DNA of 64,000 nt from Hyphomicrobiales bacterium (GTDB taxonomy: Bacteria; Pseudomonadota; Alphaproteobacteria; Rhizobiales; Rhizobiaceae): positions 42,961 to 106,960 of the forward strand of contig UEIF01000026.1 in the NCBI GenBank assembly GCA_900468805.1, read 5' to 3'. The position numbers were made by a program, and so were the translations under genes. A model generated the notes under the pieces. That model worked only from the letters and a program-made list of their open reading frames with translations, was not told the DNA's origin and did no database searches. Shown one piece after another: positions 42,362 to 48,984 of the stretch (positions are counted from its first letter, which is position 1; each line of letters begins with the position of its first letter).

Positions 42362-42871
42362 TCACCGATATCTGGGCCGCCACTGAACTGCGCGTTTTGC
42401 GCCGGCCCCGAAGAGCGCAGCCACGATCCACCCGCCGACAAAGCCGATCGCCGCCCAGGCGAGGCCGGCGAAGCTGACGGGCACGCCGGGCACGAAATCG
42501 CGCCAGGTATTGGCAAGGATCCCCTCATCGGCATTGCGCATCAGCACGAAGGGCTTGGCGACCGGCGCGGCGCTACCGAGATCCGATTGCTGGGTGATGA
42601 GGCGCTCGTAGCGCTCCAGCGTGCTGCGCATGGAGATGCCGCGATCGCGCAGGAAATCGTCAGGTGAAGGCGTGTAGGCATCAAGTGCCTGCTGGCGATC
42701 GAGATGGTGGTCGGTGGCCTGTTTCGTGAAGTCGTCGACGATGATCCTGAGTTCGTCGATCGCCCCGCCGATGCGCTGGCGATACTGCTGGGCAAACTCC
42801 GGCGCCTGCGAAAAAAGCGTGCCGCCGGCAAGCCCGACGACCAGTGTGATGCCCCTTCCGATCGGTCCCAT
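42362..42871 (-). CDS. DUF2937 family membrane protein
   Basis: This 169-residue protein has an N-terminal hydrophobic segment (about 8-25) and a C-terminal one (about 130-155, SFAGLAWAAIGFVGGWIVAALFG), with a helical, charged middle: FAQQYRQRIGGAIDELRIIVDDFTKQA and ERYERLITQQSDLG. That matches DUF2937, whose function is unknown. The stop is 6 bp from the tRNA-Arg 3' end. It is divergent from a small secreted protein gene across 145 bp. Confidence 0.8.
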   Translation of the reverse strand: MGPIGRGITLVVGLAGGTLFSQAPEFAQQYRQRIGGAIDELRIIVDDFTKQATDHHLDRQQALDAYTPSPDDFLRDRGISMRSTLERYERLITQQSDLGSAAPVAKPFVLMRNADEGILANTWRDFVPGVPVSFAGLAWAAIGFVGGWIVAALFGAGAKRAVQWRPRYR

Positions 42872-43016
42872 GAGGATGCCTCCAGCTGTTTCCTACACCA
42901 GAACGATTTTGAAAGGGCAAAGGTTGCCGCTGACACAATCGTTAACGCTATGTGATTGAACCGATTGGGCTTCGTCCGAGTTCATCAGCCGACCAACTCA
43001 GAAAGAGAGATTTGTC

Positions 43017-43265
43017 ATGAAGAACATTGTCATTGCTTCGACGCTTGCTGCAGCTTCCATTTTTGTAGGCGCACTGCCCTCGCAGGCAGCCAGCGTCACC
43101 ATTACCACCGACAATGGCGGCCGGGGCTACCACCGTGTGGATGACCATCAGTACTACCGTCACCATATGCCGGCACGTCGCGTTTCACATGACTGCGTCA
43201 CCCGCACGGAGCGCGTCCACAGCCACGGGCATGTCGTGATCAAGAAGACCCAGGTCTGCCGCTAA
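43017..43265 (+). CDS. Small secreted His-rich protein, 82 aa
   Basis: This 82-residue precursor has a signal peptide ending LPSQAAS (about 25) and a mature part rich in His, Tyr and Arg (GYHRVDDHQYYRHHMPARR) with two Cys (DCVTRT and QVCR) that may be joined. I do not recognise a family. A GAAAGAGAG ribosome site precedes the ATG, and a very strong terminator follows, so it is a single-gene transcript. Metal binding is possible from composition but not shown. Confidence 0.7.
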   Translation: MKNIVIASTLAAASIFVGALPSQAASVTITTDNGGRGYHRVDDHQYYRHHMPARRVSHDCVTRTERVHSHGHVVIKKTQVCR

Positions 43266-43272
43266 AGGCGAT

Positions 43273-43310
43273 AAAACCCGGCTGGATATCCAGCCGGGTT
43301 TTACTTTTTT
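43273..43310 (+). terminator. Strong Rho-independent terminator
   Basis: A perfect 15-bp inverted repeat (AAAACCCGGCTGGAT and ATCCAGCCGGGTTTT, with no separate loop bases) is followed by ACTTTTTT. It ends the transcript of the small His-rich protein. Confidence 0.95.
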
Positions 43311-43370
43311 GAAGCATGAGGAACTTCGGAATTTTCTCTGCGTTTAAGCGACAGAACAGGAGTATCCGCC

Positions 43371-43532
43371 ATGCGTATTCGAATGATTCTGCTTGCAATC
43401 GGTTTCGTCGTCAGTGGCCTGATGCTGGCCATCGTCCATCAGCCGCAGGGCTCCGCTACAGCAGCCAAGACCGATCGCCTTGTCGGCGAAAAGGCTCCGG
43501 CGGGTTTTCTGCCGGAACGATTTGCCGGCTGA
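43371..43532 (+). CDS. Small membrane or secreted protein, 53 aa
   Basis: A 53-codon frame starts MRIRMILLAIGFVVSGLMLA, one hydrophobic helix or signal sequence, followed by about 30 polar residues ending FLPERFAG. AGGAG (43358-43362) sits 8 bp before the ATG, a strong ribosome site. It ends exactly next to the stop of the convergent methyltransferase gene (43533). I recognise no family; the ribosome site and the tight fit between neighbours support it. Confidence 0.65.
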   Translation: MRIRMILLAIGFVVSGLMLAIVHQPQGSATAAKTDRLVGEKAPAGFLPERFAG

Positions 43533-44330
43533 TCAGCTGAGCGAAGGCTTACGCGCCACGACATGGAAATATTCCTCGTCGGCCAGCGTCTCACCACCGA
43601 GCGGCCGACCGTCGACCGAAAAGAGCAGCGGCTCGCCGATGAAGCCACTTTCAGAAAGTTGCGAACGCAGTTGGCCTGGCGTCGTGGCATAGACCATGAT
43701 GCCGAAATCATGGGCGCGATGCAGCATGATCGCATGCTCGCCATGCCGCTGCTCCAGTGGCGCAAAGCGACGCTCGCGCACCAGCCCCACCGCATGCTTG
43801 AGGAGCCGGAAGCTCAGCTTCACCGGATGGTTGGACCAGACGATCGAGGCACGCGCGCGATTTTCGCCAAAACCATGCCAATTGCGATTGAAGGTCGAAA
43901 AGGAAAAAGTGCCGCCGGCCTTCAGAACGCGCGAGACTTCACGCAGGACCGATTTCCGACCATCGGCATCGACTGAATCGATACCATTATAGCTGAACAC
44001 CACCAGATCGAAGGAACCGCTTTCGAAGGCCGAAAGATCGCGCGCATCCATATGTTCGAAGCGAAGGCCCGGATAATTGGAGCGTGCAAGCGTCACCATT
44101 TCAGGCGTGTAGTCGATACCGACATAATCGCCGGCCTCCTTGGCGATGAGTGCCGCCGTGCGGCCGCCGCCGACGCCAATATCGAGGATGCGGCCACCCT
44201 TGGCATTCGCAAGGCCAATGCTCAGCACCGTGCGTTCGCCTTCATTGATGAAGCCGTTACTATTACGATAGTCGCGCCGGGAGAGCGGATTGCTCCATGT
44301 CCGGCGATTGATCACTTCCATCTGATGCAT
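43533..44330 (-). CDS. Class I SAM-dependent methyltransferase
   Basis: This 265-residue protein has the SAM motif ILDIGVGGGRTAALIA (about 48-63), acidic motif YVGIDYTPEMV, FDLVVFSYNGIDSV and LKAGGTFSFSTFNRN, a standard methyltransferase 11/25 core, with an extra C-terminal part including HAHDFGIMVYATTPGQL. The acceptor is unknown. Starts at 44330 (MHQM) or 44321 (MEV) are possible. A candidate CtrA site lies about 80-100 bp upstream. Confidence 0.8.
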   Translation of the reverse strand: MHQMEVINRRTWSNPLSRRDYRNSNGFINEGERTVLSIGLANAKGGRILDIGVGGGRTAALIAKEAGDYVGIDYTPEMVTLARSNYPGLRFEHMDARDLSAFESGSFDLVVFSYNGIDSVDADGRKSVLREVSRVLKAGGTFSFSTFNRNWHGFGENRARASIVWSNHPVKLSFRLLKHAVGLVRERRFAPLEQRHGEHAIMLHRAHDFGIMVYATTPGQLRSQLSESGFIGEPLLFSVDGRPLGGETLADEEYFHVVARKPSLS

Positions 44331-44408
44331 CGAAAACCTGACTTTCCGGGGGCTATGGACTAGGCCCGAGCGTAGGTCAGGTGCCGAAGCCGGTAAACTT
44401 ACGTAACG

Positions 44409-44430
44409 TTAATGTTTCGTTAAGGTTAAC
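44409..44430. promoter_or_regulatory. Candidate CtrA binding site
   Basis: TTAA (44409-44412), seven bases, then TTAA (44420-44423) matches the spacing of the CtrA consensus TTAA-N7-TTAAC, and a further TTAAC half-site lies at 44426-44430. It is upstream of the minus-strand methyltransferase gene and downstream of the BON-domain gene, so the methyltransferase is the likely target. Both 5' and 3' half-sites are good, but the exact trailing C is shifted. Confidence 0.4.
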
Positions 44431-44450
44431 GCCGGGCGTTTGCTTTTGGG

Positions 44451-44717
44451 TCAGCCGAGCAGGATACGGTTGTGCACCGTATGCACGCCCTCGACGGTTT
44501 TTGCGACCGAAGTCGCCCGCTCGATTTCGCCGACAGTGCCGACGCTGCCGCTCAACACGATCTCATCGCCTTCGGCTGTTACCTCGACATCGGCGGCGTC
44601 GATACCGCCGGCGATTGCCAGCGCATTGGCAACGGCGGCCTCCAGCGTCGCGTGATTGGCATATTCCGCCTCCGCTTCCGGTTCACGCCCGTGAAATGTC
44701 GGTTCCTTGAAAACCAT
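44451..44717 (-). CDS. BON domain protein
   Basis: This 88-residue protein has a charged N-terminal part (MVFKEPTFHGREPEAEAEYA) and a BON domain (about 25-86: LEAAVANALAIAGGIDAADVEVTAEGDEIVLSGSVGTVGEIERATSVAKTVEGVHTVHNRI), a small fold that binds phospholipids in OsmY and similar proteins. There is no signal peptide, so a cytoplasmic location is likely. GGAGG lies 8 bp before ATG 44717. It is 56 bp after the unknown beta-rich gene on the same strand. Confidence 0.85.
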   Translation of the reverse strand: MVFKEPTFHGREPEAEAEYANHATLEAAVANALAIAGGIDAADVEVTAEGDEIVLSGSVGTVGEIERATSVAKTVEGVHTVHNRILLG

Positions 44718-44773
44718 TGTCGTGTCCTCCGTAATGATGCGGAAGAAACGCCCGGCAATGGACTTGGTTTCGC

Positions 44774-45421
44774 CTACCAGCGAAGCTGATAGTTCAGATT
44801 GATATTTCCCGTCCGTCCCGTCGACAGCGGATCGGATATCGAAGCGGTCAAGCCGAGGTCGGGCAATATATTCTGGCTGACGGCGACAGTGCTGGAGAAA
44901 TCGCCGTTGAAATCGCTGACGCTGCTGCCGGCCGAAATCGAGGTGCCGGTCCACGGATAGATCAGCTTGACCGCCTGTGAAGCAGATATCGTCGCCTGCC
45001 GCGTATCGATAGCGTTGTAGCCGAGACTGACGGCACGCGTCGTCTGCATGTCGAGAGAATCCGACAGGATCCAGCTTCGCGAACGGCTGAGCATCAGCGC
45101 GCCGCTGCCGCGCAGAGTATCGACTTGCAGCGTCACATCCTGCTGCGCACGGGTGGCAGGCGTGGCGCTCACCTTTTGCAGCCTGCCCCACAGCATCGCC
45201 TGCCCTGAATCCGGCAGCGGCGCTCCGCTTTTGTCGGAGGCAAGCGCCAGATCTGCACCGGCGCTGGTCTCCCATTCCATCGGCAGGCGAAACCCGACCG
45301 TCGCCTTGTAGGACCGGCTGGAGACCTTCACCGGCGACCAGATCAGCAGGTCATCCGCAAATGCCGGCTTCACCAGTGGAAATAGAACAAAAACAAAGCA
45401 TGCGATCTTTATTCTGGACAT
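44774..45421 (-). CDS. Secreted beta-rich protein of unknown function
   Basis: This 215-residue precursor has a signal peptide (about 1-23, VKPAFADD) and a body of alternating short beta segments (TVGFRLPMEWE, VTLQVDTL, VSLGYNAID, SVSDFNGDFSS, LNYQLRW) ending in an aromatic residue, the look of an outer membrane beta-barrel or autotransporter-like domain. I recognise no named family. Start 45421 gives the signal peptide; the longer frame to 45523 does not. It is divergent from dxr across 378 bp. Confidence 0.6.
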   Translation of the reverse strand: MSRIKIACFVFVLFPLVKPAFADDLLIWSPVKVSSRSYKATVGFRLPMEWETSAGADLALASDKSGAPLPDSGQAMLWGRLQKVSATPATRAQQDVTLQVDTLRGSGALMLSRSRSWILSDSLDMQTTRAVSLGYNAIDTRQATISASQAVKLIYPWTGTSISAGSSVSDFNGDFSSTVAVSQNILPDLGLTASISDPLSTGRTGNINLNYQLRW

Positions 45422-45799
45422 GATTTTCGATCGTTTTGAACTCGCACTCCTGTCACACGCCGATAGGCGCAGAGCGGACGTGGAAGCGCTCGCGTCGAAC
45501 GCAATGAAGGATGGCGCAAACACGCAATCCCGGCTTGGTCTTCGATTTTTGCTTGGCCCATGGCCAGTGGCATAATTGCCGGTTGCTCGTCAGGGGCCTC
45601 GGCACCTAGCGGAATTGCCTTTGCGGCCAGCAACTGGCCGCGGCAATATTCGTCCCCACGAGGACTGTTATCAGGATCACATCACCGCGAAGCTATGTAA
45701 ACCCCTCTGGAGTTGAAATTTGCTGCACCGCACACTTGCTGCCCCTTCCGATCCCCTGTAGAGCCGGTGGCAAATGTGCAATTTCTTACGAAATCGACC
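45422..45799. other. Intergenic region between the beta-rich gene and dxr
   Basis: No gene is supported here. The region holds an 8-bp perfect stem GCGGCCAG-CAA-CTGGCCGC (45623-45641), extendable with TTGC/GGCAA, which could belong to a small RNA or terminator-like structure, and GC-poor stretches near 45700-45790 that may hold the dxr promoter. No clear promoter hexamers stood out. Confidence 0.5.
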
Positions 45800-46972
45800 A
45801 TGATGACGGGCAAAATCGCGCCGCGGCGCCTTAGTATTTTCGGTTCGACTGGCTCGGTCGGCCAAAATACGCTTGATGTCGTCGGTCATCTGGGCGGTCG
45901 ACAAAATTTCGAAATTTCCGTCCTGACCGGCAATGGCAATGTAGAACTGCTGGCCCGGCAGGCAAAATCCGCCGGTGCGCGGCTCGCCGTCATCGCCAAT
46001 GACCGCCATTACGAATCGCTGAAGAGCGAGCTTTCGGGCAGCGGCATCGCAGTCGCCGCCGGCAAATCCGGGCTGATGGAAGCCGCAGACCGCGAAGCGG
46101 ATTGGGTGATGGCGGCCATCGTCGGCACGGCCGGCCTTGCACCGACACTGGCTGCAGCGCGACGCGGAGCGGATATCGCGCTTGCCAACAAGGAATGCCT
46201 GGTCGCGGCCGGCGATCTTTTCATCGAGGCGGTGAAAAACGGCGGCGGCAAGCTTCTGCCAGTCGATAGCGAACATAACGCGATCTTCCAGGTGCTGGAG
46301 GAGAATCAGCGCCATGCCCTGGAGCGCATTATCCTGACGGCATCGGGCGGCCCCTTCCGCACATCCTCGCGTGAGGAGATGGCCAATGTCACGGTCGAAG
46401 CCGCACGCGCCCATCCCAAATGGTCGATGGGCTTGAAGATTTCCATCGACAGCGCCTCGCTCTTCAACAAGGCGCTGGAGATGATCGAGGCGAAGCACCT
46501 CTTCGACCTGCGCCCTGAGCAGGTGGAGGTGATCGTCCATCCGCAGTCGATCATCCATTCCATGGTCGGCTATACGGATGGCTCGGTGCTGGCGCAGCTC
46601 GGCGCGCCCGATATGCGCACCGCAATCGGCTACGCCCTGTCTCACCCGCGCCGCGCGAACCTGCCGATCGAACGGCTGGATTTCGCCAAACTCGCGCGGC
46701 TCGATTTCGAGGCGCCGGACGAAAAACGTTTCCCTGCGCTACGGCTTGCCCGACTGGCGATGACGCGCGGCGGTGTACAAGGCGCGGTGCTGAACGGCGC
46801 CAAGGAAGTCGCGCTCGAAGCCTTCATCGAAGGCCGCCTGCCATTCCTCGCTATGGCTGAAATCACCGAAAGGGTGATGGATGAGTTCGTCGGCTTGCCG
46901 GCGGCGACAACGATGGACGATGTCTTTGCCGCAGACAAGGAAGCCCGGCAGCGGGCTGCCGGGCTGATCTAA
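45800..46972 (+). CDS. dxr: 1-deoxy-D-xylulose 5-phosphate reductoisomerase
   Basis: Dxr turns DXP into 2-C-methylerythritol 4-phosphate with NADPH, the committed step of non-mevalonate isoprenoid synthesis. The 390-residue protein has the NADPH motif IFGSTGSVGQNTL (about 13-25), NKECLVAAG, the metal and substrate sites PVDSEHNAIFQ, SGGPFR, HPKWSMG and IEAKHLFD. Two ATGs (45800, 45803) compete. It does not lie in the cdsA-rseP-bamA cluster where rhizobial dxr is often found, so this may be a second copy, or the only one; the window cannot tell. It is convergent with hemA. Confidence 0.94.
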   Translation: MMTGKIAPRRLSIFGSTGSVGQNTLDVVGHLGGRQNFEISVLTGNGNVELLARQAKSAGARLAVIANDRHYESLKSELSGSGIAVAAGKSGLMEAADREADWVMAAIVGTAGLAPTLAAARRGADIALANKECLVAAGDLFIEAVKNGGGKLLPVDSEHNAIFQVLEENQRHALERIILTASGGPFRTSSREEMANVTVEAARAHPKWSMGLKISIDSASLFNKALEMIEAKHLFDLRPEQVEVIVHPQSIIHSMVGYTDGSVLAQLGAPDMRTAIGYALSHPRRANLPIERLDFAKLARLDFEAPDEKRFPALRLARLAMTRGGVQGAVLNGAKEVALEAFIEGRLPFLAMAEITERVMDEFVGLPAATTMDDVFAADKEARQRAAGLI

Positions 46973-47008
46973 TAAAGAAATTTTCCTGAAAAATCAGGCG
47001 CCTTGACG

Positions 47009-48223
47009 TCAAGCGACGTGACGGGCGAGCGCGCAGCGCGACCAGAGCGAATGCAGCGCGCCGACCAGATGCTCGATATCGGTATCCGAATGCAGTGGCG
47101 TTGGCGTGATGCGCAGGCGCTCGGTCTTCTTCGGCACCGTCGGATAGTTGATCGGCTGCACATAGACGCCGAAATTATCGAGCAGCAGATCCGAGATCCA
47201 CTTGCACTTGGCGGCATCGCCAACCATGACCGGCACGATATGGCTGGGGTTCGGCATATGCGGAATGCCCTGCTGGTCAAGCAGCGTGCGCAACTTTCGC
47301 ACACGGTCCTGATGGCGAGCCCGCTCGAAGGGGCTTGCCTTCAGATGCCGTATCGACGCGACCGAGCCGGCAGCGAGCGCAGGCGGCAGCGACGTCGTGA
47401 AGATGAAGCCCGACGCAAATGAGCGGATGAAATCGCAGAGAGCAGCGGAAGCGGCGATATAACCGCCCATGACGCCAAAAGCCTTGGCAAGCGTGCCTTC
47501 GATGACGGTGATGCGGTCCATCAGGCCTTCGCGCTCGGCAATGCCGCCGCCGCGCGGACCATACATGCCGACGGCATGCACTTCGTCGAGATAGGTCATC
47601 GCGCCATACTTGTCAGCGAGATCGCAGATTTCCTTGATCGGTGCGATATCACCATCCATCGAATAGACGGATTCGAAGGCGATAAGCTTCGGCGCCTTGG
47701 GATCGGCAGCAGCGAGCTTGGCCTCAAGATCGGCGACGTCATTGTGCTTCCAGATGACCTTCTCGCACTTGGCGTAGCGGATGCCCTCGATCATCGAGGC
47801 ATGGTTGAAAGCATCGGAGAAGATGATGAGGCCGGGGATTTTGGCGCCGAGTGTGCCGAGTGCTGCCCAGTTCGAAACATAGCCGGATGTGAAGGTCAGC
47901 GCGGCTTCCTTGCCATGCAGATCGGCGAGCTCCTGCTCGAGCAGAACATGGTAGTGGTTGGTACCAGAGATATTCCGGGTGCCTCCCGCACCCGCGCCAC
48001 AGTGATCGATGGCTTCCTTCATCGCCTCGATCACCTTGGGGTGCTGGCCCATGCCGAGATAGTCGTTGGAGCACCAGACGGTTACTTCCTGTTCGCCATT
48101 CGCCGTGTGGCGGGTCGCACGCGGAAAGTTACCGCGATGGCGCTCCAGATCGGCAAAAACGCGGTAACGGCCCTCAGTGTGAAGCCCGTCCAGCTCGCTT
48201 TTGAAAAACGCTTCGAAATCCAT
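47009..48223 (-). CDS. hemA: 5-aminolevulinate synthase
   Basis: ALA synthase condenses glycine and succinyl-CoA to ALA, the alphaproteobacterial entry to haem and cobalamin. The 404-residue protein starts MDFEAFF, has the PLP fold with VWCSNDYLGMGQHP, GAGAGGTRNISGT, HNDVADLE, YLDEVHAVGMYGPRGGG and the PLP lysine in EGTLAKAFGVMGGY. The start at 48223 has GGAG 6 bp upstream; the longer frame runs into the promoter. An FNR/FixK-type box lies about 150 bp upstream. Assignment is secure. Confidence 0.97.
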   Translation of the reverse strand: MDFEAFFKSELDGLHTEGRYRVFADLERHRGNFPRATRHTANGEQEVTVWCSNDYLGMGQHPKVIEAMKEAIDHCGAGAGGTRNISGTNHYHVLLEQELADLHGKEAALTFTSGYVSNWAALGTLGAKIPGLIIFSDAFNHASMIEGIRYAKCEKVIWKHNDVADLEAKLAAADPKAPKLIAFESVYSMDGDIAPIKEICDLADKYGAMTYLDEVHAVGMYGPRGGGIAEREGLMDRITVIEGTLAKAFGVMGGYIAASAALCDFIRSFASGFIFTTSLPPALAAGSVASIRHLKASPFERARHQDRVRKLRTLLDQQGIPHMPNPSHIVPVMVGDAAKCKWISDLLLDNFGVYVQPINYPTVPKKTERLRITPTPLHSDTDIEHLVGALHSLWSRCALARHVA

Positions 48224-48370
48224 CATATGCTCCAGTTCGTACGGCTGTTTCTTGCTGAGACGGCAACCGAACGTCAACCCTTTCGTGCCTGATTTAACAT
48301 CAACTGCGGCAAAAGGCGCAGACTTTTGAATGATTCCAGATAAAAAATACACCAGTCGCGATCAGGGAAA

Positions 48371-48384
48371 TTGATCGACGTCAA
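48371..48384. promoter_or_regulatory. FNR/FixK/FnrN-type box upstream of hemA
   Basis: TTGATCGACGTCAA keeps the palindromic core TTGA-N6-TCAA of the FNR/FixK consensus TTGAT-N4-ATCAA; flanking A and T extend the symmetry to AATTGA-N6-TCAATT (48369-48386). It lies 148-161 bp before hemA on the minus strand and about 173 bp before the glycine-zipper lipoprotein on the plus strand. Rhizobial hemA genes are known FixK/FnrN targets in some species. One half-site base deviates (GTCAA for ATCAA). Confidence 0.6.
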
Positions 48385-48556
48385 TTCCGGCGACAAATTC
48401 GCTTTTAATCGTGGAAAGAAACTCACGCCTTACGAAAAAAAGCTTGTTGATGGTGGACAAGCCCTTCTTGCGACATAGTTTCCGGGCTAGCCTAAGAAAA
48501 AATAGGTTAGGGACGACATCCGCCCGCTGGGGCGCCAAAAACCTCGGAGAAAAGAG

Positions 48557-48811
48557 ATGAAAAAAGTCCTCGTACTCGCATTGATCGGCCTTTCGATCGC
48601 TAGCTGCACACCCACCCAACAGGGTGCCGGTATCGGCGCTGCGTCTGGTGCCGTTATCGGCGGCGTAGTCACCGGCGACGTGCGCGGCGCGGCAGTTGGC
48701 GCAGCGATTGGCGGCGTTTCGGGCGCGCTTATCGGCAGGGTCGCAGAGCAGCCTGGCCAATGCTACTACCGCGACCGGTATGGTCGCCGCTACATCGATG
48801 ATTGCCGCTGA
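48557..48811 (+). CDS. Glycine-zipper lipoprotein, 84 aa
   Basis: This 84-residue precursor has a lipobox LSIASC (Cys about 17) and a Gly-zipper (GAGIGAASGAVIGGVVTGDVRGAAVGAAIGG) like YMGG/Gly-zipper_2 lipoproteins such as OsmB, followed by a short C-terminal QCYYRDRYGRRYIDDCR with two Cys. A CGGAGAAAAG ribosome site precedes it, and a strong terminator follows. The role is probably envelope associated; precise function unknown. Confidence 0.8.
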   Translation: MKKVLVLALIGLSIASCTPTQQGAGIGAASGAVIGGVVTGDVRGAAVGAAIGGVSGALIGRVAEQPGQCYYRDRYGRRYIDDCR

Positions 48812-48838
48812 GATCAGCAATCAGAATGGGAAAAATGG

Positions 48839-48869
48839 AAATCCCGGACCCTCGTCCGGGATTTTTTTG
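48839..48869 (+). terminator. Rho-independent terminator of the lipoprotein gene
   Basis: ATCCCGGAC pairs with GTCCGGGAT around CCTC, followed by seven T residues. It lies 28 bp after the stop. Confidence 0.95.
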
Positions 48870-48984
48870 TACTAAATTAGTGCGCCTGCAGTTTAAATTG
48901 GTACACGTGGCGTGATTTTGCCGCTAAGCTTGTTATCGGCTGGGCAACGCAGAGCTTCATTTTAATGTAACCCAAAAGCGGCGG

